Shown piece after piece: positions 1 to 10,937 of a stretch of 15,106 nt of DNA. The notes under the pieces are model-generated. The model saw nothing but the letters and a program-made list of their open reading frames with translations. It was not told the DNA's origin and made no database searches. Origin of the DNA: CAJBLF01 sp041663325 (GTDB lineage Bacteria > Patescibacteriota > Gracilibacteria > Absconditabacterales > Absconditicoccaceae); NCBI GenBank assembly GCA_041663325.1, contig JBAZRN010000026.1:1-15106 (forward strand). The letters are read 5' to 3'. Both the position numbers and the translations under genes were made by a program. The stretch's first letter is position 1. Each line of letters begins with the position of its first letter.

Positions 1-1
1 C

Positions 2-3000
2 TCTTTTCCAGTTAATGGTGCAGCTCCGACTGCGACAGGATATTATTCAACAACAACATGGACAAATCATGATGTGGTAGCTACTATTACTGGATTCAGT
101 GAACCCATAACATGATTAAATGAATTCACTCATACTTTCACATGAAATGGTATTTTCGTTTTTACTTTCCAAAATCTCTCTGGAACTCAATGAGTCTGGA
201 CAGCAACCGTAAATAATATAGATAAACTAGGTCCTATAGTCACCTTGGTTTCTCCAACGAACTGACAAGTGTTGAATACATGAACAACTCATCATAGCTA
301 CAATGTTTTCGATAATACTGAAACTGTGGATTGTACGTTCTATTGGTCTTGAGGTGAAGGTTCTCATTTGTTTACGTGAATTACTCCTGGCACTTGAATT
401 TATGCAGGAGATTTAACTAATTCTGATGGAATTCGATGGCGGAATATTTCGTGCGAGGATTTAGCAGGCAATACATGAGCAAGTGATACATGGACTTTTC
501 AGATAGATACTACAAGTAGTGGCGGATATGGAATTACTGGTGGATTTATCAATATAGCAAATGCATCAAATTATCCGGTTAACTTTGTCTTCAGCGGGGC
601 TTTAAATTCTGGGGATATTGTAACGATACAACTTATTGATTCTAGCGGAACTATTATGACGTATGTGTCTCCAGGGATGATCTGATGAGAAACTGAATAC
701 ACAACAAATATTAGTGGAGGATCGTTTATTGACTGACCTGTTACTTTGAGTGGAAGTGTCGTAGATTCATTAGGAAATTTAGTCACAGGATCTCATGTCA
801 CTAGTATAACAAGCAAAAACATGACAACACCGTCAGTCGGACTCGCCTATTTGGTTTCTGGAAATACGCAGGAAGGTATGTCAGGATATATATCTGTTTT
901 TTCTGGAATGACTCAACAAATCAAAAGTGGCGGTATTGTTTTATTCATGGCATCATTGAATGAGGTAGTTTCCGGCTTTGACGCGAGTGATATTACTGTG
1001 TCTGGAGGTATTGTGAGTAATTTTACAGGTGCTCCTTGAGGATTTACTTTTGAGGTTACACACGATGGTACAGCATGAACTTGAATGGCTGTTCAAGTTG
1101 CCCCTGGCACATTTACTGATGAAGCAGGCAACCCGAATGACGCATCACTTATGTGAATGTTTATTATTGATACCACTATTCCTACTGCCACACTTACAAG
1201 CACCCCAGTAGATGGAACCACCATCAATGGTTGAGAATTCGTGGCTGTCACCCTGACTTTCAATGAATCGACCACTATGAGTTGTATGTCTTGAAATGCA
1301 GTGACCATAACTAATGGAACTATGACCGGATATCATTGTGGTTCATGACTTACCCGTGTGTTTGATGTTATTTCAAACGGATCTTCTCCCATGACTATCA
1401 TCGTGGAAACCTGATCTTTCTCTGATAATGCTGGAAATCTAAATGATACTGCGTCCAATAGACTCTCTTTTCCTATTACTAGCACACCTCTGACTGGTGT
1501 CATAACATCGATTTCTAGTTGATACTTAATATACACTGGCACAAACTTTGATGTATATTATGTGTGACTATCATGACTTGCCATCTGTGAACAAGCGCCA
1601 ACATGATACGATGTCATATATGCATATTTAAGCGATAGCATAAACAGTTGAACTCTAAGTGGAAAACCTGTTACTAGCTGAGCTGTATGTGCATTAATGC
1701 CTTGACGAACTGGCACTATTAATGTATGAACAACATATGAAAATTTTACAGGAAATACTTTATATCTTCATGTGCTTGTAAACAATTCTTCTGGAACAAT
1801 TAAATGATACGGTGTCCAAGAAATCGGGTTCATGGGCTCATGAAATGGGTGACCAAATTGGGTAGATATTTATCAAAATGAAATCTATCCTGTAATAGTA
1901 TCTGAAGGTATCAATAACAATCTTAATATGGTAAGCAGTGGTAATGTAAATAATTTCACAGGGCTCTATTTTGAAAAACCATGATATGGAAAAATATCAT
2001 TTCAAACAGGATTGGATCTCGCCAACGCAGCAGTTCAATCGTTCTTGGAGAATCTGTCATGATATATTACTATGAATAATTGATTCATAGAATTTATACC
2101 TACGGGTAGTGGAGCAGATCTTAATGTTTCTGCAATGCTTACTATGTATTTTGATACTGGATCCGATTTTGTCACTCAATATAATAATCCAGATATGATT
2201 GTAGCAAGAGACAATTCAGGGAATATTATAGACAGCGATACTTTACTTACAGGAGTTCATGGGGCATGTGAAGTAGGAGGTCCTTGTACTTTAATTTTTG
2301 ACACTCAACATTTTACTTCATTTGGAACCAAACCTCTCCTTACTGAGGTAACTATCCAATCTAGCGCTGGGACATGAGCATGGTCAGGAGATACCATTTA
2401 TCTCTCCTTCACAGGAAGTGAAGCATTGACAGGAGTAATGGTTACTATTGCAGGGAATACAGCCGCTCTCCAATGATGATGAACTTTCCGATATGCTTCA
2501 GGACTTCTTATCACGGGATGAACACAAGATACAAATATTCCGTTCGGCATAAATTATAGCGATTATTTTGGCAATAGCGGAAATACGATAACAGGCACTA
2601 CCGACTGATCTTATGTACAATACTACAATAGTGGAGATTTTTGGCAATCTACTTATACCTCTATAGGTTCTTCGCTTTCTGGTCAAAACATCTTAAATAA
2701 TTTCAATCTCGTAAATAGTGATACTGTAGAAAATTTCCATGATCTATTTTTTGATATGCCTGGACTTGGAAGAATTACATTTTTGACATGATTGAATTTG
2801 ACTGATAGTGGAGTACAACGATTTCTCCAAAATCTTTCTAGCTATATCCATATGGATAATTGATTCGTAGAATTTACACCTACGTGAAGTGGAGCAAATC
2901 TTAATGTCAATGCTCAGATTACTATGTATTTCCCAAATGGCGCACCATTTATTGGCAGTTGATCATCAAATAATATCGTTGTCAGAGATAGTAATGGAAA

Positions 3001-6000
3001 TATTACTGGAGGTATTTCGTTGGGGGATGTTATATGTGTGAATAGTGAGACTGACTACTGTTACTTTTCGACTGAACACTTTACTTCCTTTGAATTTAGA
3101 CCATATCTTACTGATGTAACGATTCAATCTAATTCATGAACTAGTGCACGATCTGGTGATATCATTTATCTTTCGTTTACCGGTAGCGAAGCATTGACAG
3201 GGGTAACGGTTACTATTGCAGGCAACACAGCAAATCTCCAATGAACATGAACAACACGAACCGCTTCAGGACTTCTTATCACAGGATGAACTGAAGGACA
3301 AAATATTCCATTTGCTATAAATTATAGCGATTACTTTGGTAATAGTGGAAATACAATAACAGATACCACTGATGGATCTTATGTACAATACCATACCGCT
3401 GATACCACTCCGCCTACAGTTAGCCTTACTGGTTCTCTTAGCCGATTATTACAGATTAGTGGAATATCCGTAATTATGGTTACGTGAACGCTAAGCGAAT
3501 CAAGTACAACTCTTACCGGAGGCGATATCATTATCATCAATGGAACCATAAGTAATTTTACTGGCAGTGGCACATGATACACATTTACTGTTACTCCTAT
3601 TACCGATGGCGCTATGACGATACAAATATGAACAGGTAGTTTTTCAGATGCTGCAGGAAATCCAAATGTTACAGGATCAAACGTTCTTATTTATAGTGTA
3701 GACGCCACTCCTCCTACAATCAACATTACAGGTTCTCTTAGTAATGGAACTACAATTAGTGGAGGACAAATTGTCACCTTCACGGCAACATCTAGTGAAA
3801 TGACTTCAAATTTTACCGGAGGCGATGTTATTGTAACAAATTGAACTTTAAGCGACTTTAACGGTGGCGGCACATGATATACATTTACTGTTACTCCTAT
3901 TACCGGTGGAACTATGACTGTACAAGTGTGAACAGGTACTTTCTGAGATATAGTGGGAAATCCAAATGCCACTTCTTCAAATATTCTTTCGTATAGCATA
4001 GATGCAACAGCGCCAACAGCATACATTACGTATTCTATTAATCATGCAGTTAAGCAAGGGGATGCTTTAAGAATTACCGCTAATTTTGATGAGGACGTAT
4101 TAATCACTAATGCACCAGCGATTAGGATAACCTATACAGGAAACGTTGGCATCGCGAGCACTTTTGGTCCAATGATAAGAATTGACGCTACCCATTATTA
4201 TTATGATCCAGAGATTCCAGGTAATGGAATAGGAACGGGTAATGGAACAGGAACGATTACGCTTGATTGTGATGGTGTCTGTGCAACTGATCTCGTAGGC
4301 AATACAGTAATAAATATTCCGACATCAGGGGCTACCTTTATAGTTGACAATACCGCTCCAACAGCTACGTGATCATACTCAACAACATCTCCAACAAATC
4401 AAGATGTCACTGTAACACTTACGTGATGGCTTGAAACATTAACATGAGTAAATTTCTATTCACATATCTTTACAGAAAATGACTCATTTGAATTTACCTT
4501 TAGTGACTTAGCAGGGAATACATGAAATTATACAGCCATGGTAAATTGGATTGACAAAACTCCTCCGTCTGCTCCGACTATTACCAACTCAAATTATACC
4601 ACAAGTGGTGTTGCAGCAAATACAATCTTTGGAAGCGGTGAAGCAGGAACTACAGTTTTATTATATAAAAACTGATCTCCTGTATGTTGAGGAAATACGG
4701 TGAACGCGTCAGGTAGTTATGCTATAGTAAGTTTTGGCGGTTCTTGTTTAGATTTGCTAGAATGAGCAAATAGTTTTGTAACAACACTTACTGATGCTGC
4801 TGGTAATGTCTCTTCTTGATCTACCGCAGTAATTATTACCAAAGATACTACTGCTCCGACTGTCCCTACTACAGGAATAATTTATACTCCTAGTTCACTT
4901 ACTTCAGGTGATGTAGTAGTAACGCTTACAGGATTCTCTGAATCAATTACAGGACTTGATCCTACAAGCATTACCTTTACAGGCAATGGCACATGAATAT
5001 TCACATTCTATGATCTTATTGGTAATATGTGATCTGCGACAGCAACGGTTACCTGGATTGATAAAACTCCCGTGACAGGATCAATTACTTACTCACCATC
5101 ATCACTTACCAATCAAAACGTCACTGCGACAATATCATTTAATAAAACATGAGTGACCGTTACCAATAATACCTGAACATCAAAAATATTTACCAGCAAT
5201 AATACATGATTTATATTCACATTCCATGACTTAGCAGGGAATACATGAAGTGAGATAGTAAATATAACGCGGATTGACAAGACTGCAGCAACAGCGAATA
5301 CACTTTGAGACTGAACCAGTGATTATAGTCTAAGTGCAGGAACTACAGGTGGGCTCGTCTTTAGCGAATTGATCGCTAATACGGGGCAAATTCAATCTGC
5401 TTTAACATTCTGAGCAAGTTATACTCCTACATATAATCGAGCGGGTTCTACACTGATCATTACTGCGAACGCTTCAGGTACAAGTTGGGATAATGATGTT
5501 GCGATAAATGTGTATGATATGGCTGGCAATGCTTCTAACTTATTACTTATAGATTCTGCTATAAATACAGGACAGCTGGAGTGATCAGGAAATGTAGACG
5601 TGACTACGGGACAAACTCAAGTAGTAGTTAGCACAAACCCAACTGACATAACAATTCCAGACACTGTTACCAATGCCACCATTCTTGTACCCGTAAGCAC
5701 TTCTTGAGATAATACTATTGCTACAGTGCCAGCAATTACACTGGACGTAACCACAAGTATTTCTCCAACACCAGTAAATGTGGCGATATCAGATGGAACA
5801 AATATATTAGCACCTAGTGATTGGGATGGAGTCATAGCTGTACCTACAATCAGATTAAATAGTTCTGTCACTCCAACACCAGTAAATGGCAAAACTAATA
5901 CCGTTCAAAGTGTAATAGAGGTTTGATTCCCTGATGGATGTTTGACCTTTGATAAAGCTGTCAAATTAGTTATGCCTGGTCAGAAGGATAAAAAGGTATG

Positions 6001-6808
6001 ATATATCGAAGGAGGTGATACTACTTTCCACCCTATAGATACAACATGTAATGATCTAAACGCTCCCACAAATATCAATGCTGTGAATCCAAGAGAATGT
6101 TTTATTAATGATGGGAATGATCTTGTAGTCCGGACATATCATTTCACTAAATTTGTTACCTATACGCAGACTACAAATAGTTCAAACAACGGTAGTAATG
6201 GTGGATGAGCAAACTCTTTGTCCAAAGATGTTTGTCCAAATGGAGATACATCATCAAGTTTTTATGATGGTAAATGTTCAACAGGGGTAGCTTCTACAAG
6301 TTGATCAAAGCAATGAAATATCAGTTGATCTACATTTTCTACTGAGCTCAATAACGCATATCTCTATGCTTTCACTATTGGCATCACTACTATGCCAACT
6401 ATCCAAACCGCTGATATAGAAGGTACTCTTATCAGAGCGCATATGGCAAAAATGATGGTTAATTATGCAGTCAAAGTACTTGGAAAAACTCCTAATACAT
6501 GAGCGCTTTGTGCATTTGATGATATTGCTAACGAATCTGTTGAATTGAAATGATATATCAAATTAGCATGCCAATTGTGATTGATGGGCATAGATATAGC
6601 AAATTTCAATCCAAATGGAGAAGTAACAAGAGCTGAATTTGGCACTGTGCTTTCTAGAGCACTTTATGGTACTTTATATAATGACGGTCAACCTTATTAT
6701 CTCAATCATCTTAATGCACTCAAAACAAATACCATCATCACAAACACCAATCCTGATATGAAAGAGCTTAGAGGATATGTTATGTTGATGTTAATGAGAG
6801 CTAAATAG
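2..6808 (+). CDS. Giant Ig-like-repeat surface protein with SLH-like C-terminus (5' end outside the window)
   Basis: This is one open frame from the window edge to TAG when TGA is read as Gly, giving 2268 residues without a start. In the standard code dozens of TGA codons break it. The sequence is rich in Thr, Ser, Asn and Gly and made of beta-rich Ig-like modules. Recurrent signatures are a D-T-T-P-P-T type domain start, F-S-D-x-A-G-N near the domain end, and D-L-A-G-N-T-G followed by W-I-D-K-T-P. There is a 240-residue duplication (residues about 634-874 and 894-1130) and two exact 100-residue Ig repeats (1134-1333). A Ser/Asn/Gly linker and a small Cys-containing segment (about 2060-2095) lead to an SLH-like domain (about 2114-2268). 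I infer a secreted adhesin or S-layer-associated protein held by its C-terminus. The signal peptide would lie upstream of the window. No enzymatic motif was recognised. Confidence 0.9.
1901..2623 (+). repeat. Long intragenic repeat, copy 1
   Basis: This encodes about 241 residues that recur in copy 2 (2681-3391) with similar order and spacing. Shared blocks include N-G-F-[IV]-E-F-x-P-T-G-S-G-A, Y-L-S-F-T-G-S-E-A-L-T-G-V and Y-S-D-Y-F-G-N-S-G-N-T-I-T. The 3' third is most alike at DNA level, and the middle is diverged with different Cys positions. This is an in-frame module duplication inside the giant surface protein. Confidence 0.9.
2681..3391 (+). repeat. Long intragenic repeat, copy 2
   Basis: This is the second copy of the module at 1901-2623, about 237 residues, offset by 768-780 bases. 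At matching positions the copies use different Gly codons: GGT at 2105 against TGA at 2885, and TGA at 2606 against GGA at 3374. That supports UGA as Gly from within one gene. Confidence 0.9.
3401..3700 (+). repeat. Tandem Ig-like repeat, unit 1 (100 residues)
   Basis: This is an exact 300-base period. The unit begins D-T-T-P-P-T-V-S-L-T-G-S-L-S, has a central T-G-G-D-I and N-G-T-I-S-N-F block, and ends with G-T-G-S-F-S-D-A-A-G-N-P-N. It resembles bacterial Ig-like domains of surface proteins. Unit 2 follows directly. Confidence 0.88.
3701..4000 (+). repeat. Tandem Ig-like repeat, unit 2 (100 residues)
   Basis: This unit is in register with unit 1 and shares the stretch G-T-G-Y-T-F-T-V-T-P-I-T and the G-N-P-N ending. 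A third, diverged domain starts at 4001 with D-A-T-A-P-T-A. An earlier, more diverged pair of the same kind lies at about 830-1480. Confidence 0.88.
6341..6808 (+). other. SLH-like C-terminal domain of the giant protein
   Basis: The last 155 residues or so differ in composition from the Ig-like part: they are helical and poor in Thr. They carry S-layer-homology-like signatures: an A-Y-x-Y-A-F-x-x-G-I-T-T-M segment, I-R-A-H-M-A-K-M, F-D-D-I near the middle, and G-L-M-G-I followed by F-N-P-N-G-E-V-T-R-A-E-F-G-T-V-L-S-R. SLH domains bind secondary cell-wall polymers. What the domain binds in this organism is not known from the sequence. Confidence 0.75.
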
Positions 6809-6854
6809 TTGTTAGACTTTAGAACTTAGACATTAGATTGCATTATAGAAAAAT

Positions 6855-6883
6855 AGCCCTGCAAGAAATTGTGGGGCTTTTTT
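6855..6883 (+). terminator. Intrinsic terminator after the giant surface protein
   Basis: A 10-bp stem (6855-6864 with 6869-6878, including two G-U pairs) has a GAAA tetraloop and a run of T. It lies 47 bases after the TAG stop of the surface protein. On the opposite strand the two wobble pairs become A-C mismatches, so it should act best for the + strand gene, although the convergent ATPase gene ends just beyond it. Confidence 0.9.
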
Positions 6884-6899
6884 AAAAAGAGGGAGTTGC

Positions 6900-9653
6900 T
6901 TACTTTCTTCTCTGAAAATATTTTTGTAGTTCACGGACAGCTAGATATATCACTCATGATGATAATGGGAATAACCAATCCACAAGCTTCATAGAACCGA
7001 ATCCCAAATAATCACGGATCACAGGCACATAAATCAAAACTAAAATTCCTACAAAACTTATTACAAAAGCCCGTAATAATTTTGTATTTGATCGAAGATA
7101 TGAATTAAAGACAGATTCATATGGTCAGGTTCTCAGAGAAAAGATATTCATATACTGGCAAGCCATGATACTTGTATAGGTCACTGCATTGGCGGTCGCA
7201 TATGATATTCAAGCAGTATTTATTCCACGCAAAGACAATCAATGAAACATAAAATATAATATATAATTAACAAATCCTATTCCTCACATCAATATCCCAA
7301 ACCAGATCCAATCAATGATAACGGGCTTATTAAAGATATGTTGATTGACATCCCTAGGTTCAGCTTCCATGAGTCATTTCGCTGGCGGATCCCATGTCAA
7401 AGCGGTAATCGGTATCAGTTCCGCCATCAGATCAATCATCAATATCTGCACTGCAGTGATGGCAAGAGGGATCTTAAAACTCATTCCCATAAATAAACTA
7501 AACAATACTGCAAAAAGCTCTCCACCATTTGAGGCAACGGCTAAGATGGCCGATTTTCTTATGTTCTGAAAAATAATCCTTCATTCTCTGATAGCGTAAA
7601 CAAGCGTAGCAAAACTATCATCGAGCAGAACTATTTCGGAAGCTTCTTTTGCAACATCAGTTCCTATCTTTCCCATGGCTACTCATATATTTGCCATCTT
7701 CAGTGCTGGTGCGTCATTGATTCCATCACCCGTGACTGCAACGATATTGTTATGTCTTTTGAGCAAAGAAACGATTCTGAGTTTGTCTTCAGGTGAAGTC
7801 CTGCAAAATATCACCCACCTGTTTTCCAAATCTTTCAATAATTGGATATCACTTTGCTGCTTGATTTTATCTCACGTCACCATAAATGGTTCTTCATGAT
7901 CCTTTTCCAATCAGATCTTTTTGGCGATAGCCATAGCGGTCAACGCCGAATCTCATGTAATCATAATCACCTTGATATGCGCTCTGGATGCAGCGATCAT
8001 AGCATCAGGGACTTCTTCTCTTGGGGGATCGATAATACTTGCGATTCATAAGAATACTAATTCGCTTTCCACGCTTTCCATGGTATAATTGATCTCCGTG
8101 GTTCTCATGGGTTTGTATGCGATAGCAAGATTTCTCATCGCTTGGCCAGCCAATCCGTCAACAGTTTTCAGAATCTTATCTTTATCTTTCTTGGCTATTT
8201 TTCTGATAGTCTGCCCATCATAATACAAAGCACAATGGTCGAGGACATCCTTAGGCGATCATTTTATATATGCCATAGTTTCGCCGTCAACCTTACGGAT
8301 GCTCGACATCATCTTTCTCACCGAATCAAATCCGAATTCATATACCTCGGGAAATTGTTCATTCACATTATCTACATCGTATCACATCTTCTTGGCAAGG
8401 ACAATCAACGCCGCTTCGGTCGGATCACCAAGTGCATACCAGAGCGGATGTTCTGCATCAGGCGGATTGACTTTTGCGTGTGCATTGAGAAAACATCCGA
8501 GAAAAAATTGTTTCCGATCATGCATGAATTGCTGCGATGTTTGACCAGTCCCATCAAGTTGTATAGTTCAATTTGCCTCATATCCACTTCCCGTGGTTTC
8601 ATATATCTTTCCTCCAATAAATATTTTTCTTACCGTCATCTCATTTTTGGTCAGTGTTCATGTCTTATCTGTACAGATGATATTTACACAGCCAAGAGTT
8701 TCAACGGATGCTAATTGTTTTACCAAAGCATTATTTTTCGCCAATCTTCATGATGCTAAACTCAATGCGATACTCACTTCTGCAGGCAATCCTTCAGGGA
8801 TCATAGCCGCCGCAATACCCACAGCGAACATGAAAGCTTCCTCCACAGAAAAATGCAGGAACAATACTATGATGACCAAGACTGCACATACTATGATAGT
8901 TCCGATGATAACTTTTTTGGAGATATTCTGCATTTCATTTTGAAGGGTGGTGCTTTCTGGAATCGCTTCATGTGACAAGGAGGCTATTCTTCCGAGCTCG
9001 GTATTCATGCCTGTTGCAAATACCACACCGTATCCGCTTCCCGTAGCCACCGTTGTTCACATGTATATCAGATTATGTCTTTCACCGACATCTACATCTC
9101 ACTTGATTTCATGAATATATTTATTTACAGGGCTTGATTCTCCTGTTAGAGAAAAATCATTCGTCTGGAGATTCATTTCTTGGATGATCCTGAGATCTGC
9201 TGGTATGCTATCTCATTCATCTACAAACACTATATCACCAGGAACAAGTTCAGATGCTTTCACTTCGATGAGTTTTCCGTCTCTTTTTACTTTGGCGACA
9301 GGGTACAGCATCTTTTTGAGTGACTGCATGATCCTTTCTGCTTTCGCTTCCTGAAAATATCCTATACACACATTCACCAATAAAAGGATTGCCATGATGG
9401 TCGCTCCTCTATAATCCTGCAGATATATCGATATCACGACAGCGATGATCAACAGGACAATCAATGCGTCTTTGAATTGTTTCAAAAATTTTTTCAAGGA
9501 TGATTCGTGATAAAGTTCCGTAAGAATATTTTTTCCGTAAATATTTTCTCTTGTGGGTATATCTTCTTTTTTGAGACCGTCAAAAGATGTCTGGAGCGCA
9601 GACAATACTTCTTCGGGAGATAATTTGTAATATTGCTCTTTTATTCCTTCCAT
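6900..9653 (-). CDS. Type II cation-transporting P-type ATPase
   Basis: This is a 917-residue protein with TAA stop, the usual length for SERCA/PMCA- or Na,K-like pumps, which move cations across the membrane using ATP. It has an N-terminal cation-ATPase domain, M1-M2 at about 62-100, the actuator loop S-L-T-G-E-S at 168-173, and M4 with P-E-G-L-P at 286-290. The phosphorylated Asp is D329 in C-T-D-K-T-G-T-L-T, followed by T-G-D-S at 566-569 and G-D-G-I-N-D-A at 642-648. A six-helix C-terminal domain follows. About 20 Gly are encoded by TGA, including those of DKTGT and TGD. M5 keeps S-N-G-G-E. M6 reads I-L-M-I-D-L-M-A-E-L, closer to Na,K/H,K pumps than to the SERCA N-L-V-T-D pattern, so the ion is uncertain (Ca2+, Na+ or K+). 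The start is the ATG that follows the promoter at 9683-9711. Confidence 0.95.
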
Positions 9654-9682
9654 ACAAATTCATGAAGATAAAAGATAGTTTA

Positions 9683-9711
9683 ATTATACTCTGAATGAAT
9701 CTTTTTGTCAA
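9683..9711 (-). promoter_or_regulatory. Sigma70-type promoter of the P-type ATPase
   Basis: On the minus strand, a TTGACA -35 box (9706-9711) and a TATAAT -10 box (9683-9688) are separated by exactly 17 bases. Transcription should start near 9676, leaving a leader of about 23 bases before the ATG at 9653. Both boxes match the consensus perfectly. Confidence 0.88.
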
Positions 9712-9774
9712 ATATATGGTTTTTGTTATGCTCTTGAAAAAACTATTACGTCTTTTCGATTGAAAGTTCTAGAC

Positions 9775-9802
9775 AAAAAACTACCATAGGTAGGATTTTT
9801 TT
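9775..9802 (+). other. Small A-run/T-run hairpin before the lipoprotein gene
   Basis: CTACC (9781-9785) pairs with GGTAG (9789-9793) around a 3-base loop. It is preceded by six A and followed by GA and seven T, so the stem can extend. It looks like a weak bidirectional terminator or leader hairpin, 20 bases before the lipoprotein ATG. A TATATA box sits just downstream (about 9810), very close to the ATG. No clear promoter for the lipoprotein was found. Confidence 0.35.
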
Positions 9803-9821
9803 ACTCCTTATATATAGTAGC

Positions 9822-10157
9822 ATGAAAAAAATTGCTTTAATGGGGATAATGGCTGGAGTATTTTTTGCATGATGCGCTCAACAAACTCAACCGAAAAATC
9901 TAGATACATTCGCTCAATGTTTGACAGCCAAATGAGTGATCATGTATGGGAGTGCTACTTGTGGACATTGTCTAAATCAAAAGTCTCTTTTCGGCGAGAG
10001 CTTTCAATATGTCACCTATGTGGAATGTACAAAAGAACCTCAGCGCTGCAGTAATCTCCAGGGAGTGCCGACTCGGGAAATTTCAAGTTGAGTGTATTTG
10101 GAAGGAGAACAATCATTGTCAACATTGGCAAGCAAGACGAATTGTACGCTTCCATAA
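9822..10157 (+). CDS. Thioredoxin-like lipoprotein, similar to VKOR-associated Trx domains
   Basis: This 111-residue protein has three TGA-coded Gly. The N-terminus M-K-K-I-A-L-M followed by a hydrophobic stretch and F-A-G-C18 looks like a lipoprotein signal, with C18 the lipidated Cys and G17 encoded by TGA. The mature part carries M-Y-G-S-A-T-C47-G-H-C50 with L-N-Q-K-x-L-F-G after it, then Y-V-E-C69, C76, V-P-T at 82-84 and C108. This Cys pattern and the M-Y-G/N-Q-K-x-L-F-G context match Trx-like domains that partner with or are fused to VKOR. The redox motif is CGHC rather than the usual CPHC. I infer a membrane-anchored thiol-disulfide oxidoreductase facing outside. No VKOR gene is in the window. 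The next gene starts 21 bases downstream, a probable operon. Confidence 0.85.
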
Positions 10158-10178
10158 TATTTATATTTCTGTTATATA

Positions 10179-10859
10179 ATGAATCAAGAATGAATCAAAG
10201 CTAAAGTTATCAATCGCCAAATGCTGACAGAAAATGTCATAGAACTTACTATTGAAACCTATCATGAGGTAAAAGTGATTCCCTGACAATGGGCGTTGTT
10301 TTTGTTTGAAGACGAACAATGACCTTTTGAGAGAATATATTCTATCGTCGATCAAGACACCGATAATGAAAAAACTATGTTGATTTTTGTCATTAAGCTT
10401 TCAGAAAATGGAAGAGGTGGCGCAATGATCAGAAAAATTCATATAGGAAGTGAAGTGACCATCAAGGGTATATTTGGCAATTTCATCCTCCAAAATACAC
10501 AATCATCTAAAGTGTTCATTTGAACAGGAGTAGGCATAGTTCCTGTACTTAATATGGCAAAATATTGCACGACCGAGAAACAATTATTTTTTTCTGTATC
10601 TACCAAAAAAGATCTTTTCTATGAAGACAGAATAAAAAAAATTCACGGTTTACTATATGAAATACATCTTTCTAAAGAATCTATCCCTACTGGAGAAACA
10701 GGCAAGTATGAATATATATCATGAAGAATAGATCTCACCAAAAAATATTTTGATCCTGATAGCGAATTTTATGTTTGCGGTAAACCTGAAGTAGCTAATG
10801 ATATTATCGAAAAACTTACTTTTCTGGGATTCAAAAAAATTTACACGGAAAAATTCTAA
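10179..10859 (+). CDS. FAD/NAD(P)-binding oxidoreductase (ferredoxin-NADP reductase family)
   Basis: This 226-residue protein has five TGA-coded Gly. The N-terminal half is a flavin-binding barrel: P-G-Q-W at 35-38, the FAD motif R52-I-Y54-S55, and G-R-G-G-A-M at 78-83, then G-x-F-G-N-F. The C-terminal half is the pyridine-nucleotide domain, with G115-T-G117-V-G119-x-x-P122, then F-Y-V-C-G-K-P-E-V near residue 199 and a terminal Y-x-E-K-F. This is the electron-transfer fold shared by ferredoxin/flavodoxin reductases, with no extra iron-sulfur domain. Electron acceptor and substrate cannot be told. It follows the Trx-like lipoprotein closely, which may point to a shared redox role, but that is inference. 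The ATG at 10179 gives a normal family N-terminus. Confidence 0.9.
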
Positions 10860-10866
10860 AAACCGC

Positions 10867-10894
10867 TTGATTTTATTGGAAATATCTATATATA
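10867..10894 (+). promoter_or_regulatory. Possible promoter of the tRNA-Gly(UCA) gene
   Basis: TTGATT (10867-10872) lies 16 bases before TATATA (10889-10894). The start would be near 10901, about 37 bases before the tRNA. The region is AT-rich, so this match is only moderately specific. Confidence 0.4.
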
Positions 10895-10937
10895 CATCCC
10901 ACGAAGTTTTTTTTGTTGTTGTTTAAATTACGGATAT

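Noticed and set aside
3401..4000. CRISPR-like or non-coding tandem repeat
   Set aside because: The period is 300 bases, the repeat is in frame, and it encodes an Ig-like domain. No short repeat-spacer array exists in the window.
3691..4026. 111-residue minus-strand ORF over the Ig repeats
   Set aside because: It is antisense to the surface protein; its length reflects composition and repeats.
2..6808. Many short ORFs or a multiply broken pseudogene in the first 6.8 kb
   Set aside because: All pieces are in one frame, and only TGA interrupts them. With TGA as Gly the frame is intact and repeats align.
8142..8714. 190-residue ORF on the + strand
   Set aside because: It is antisense to the P-type ATPase, has no recognisable motif, and exists because the opposite strand is coding.
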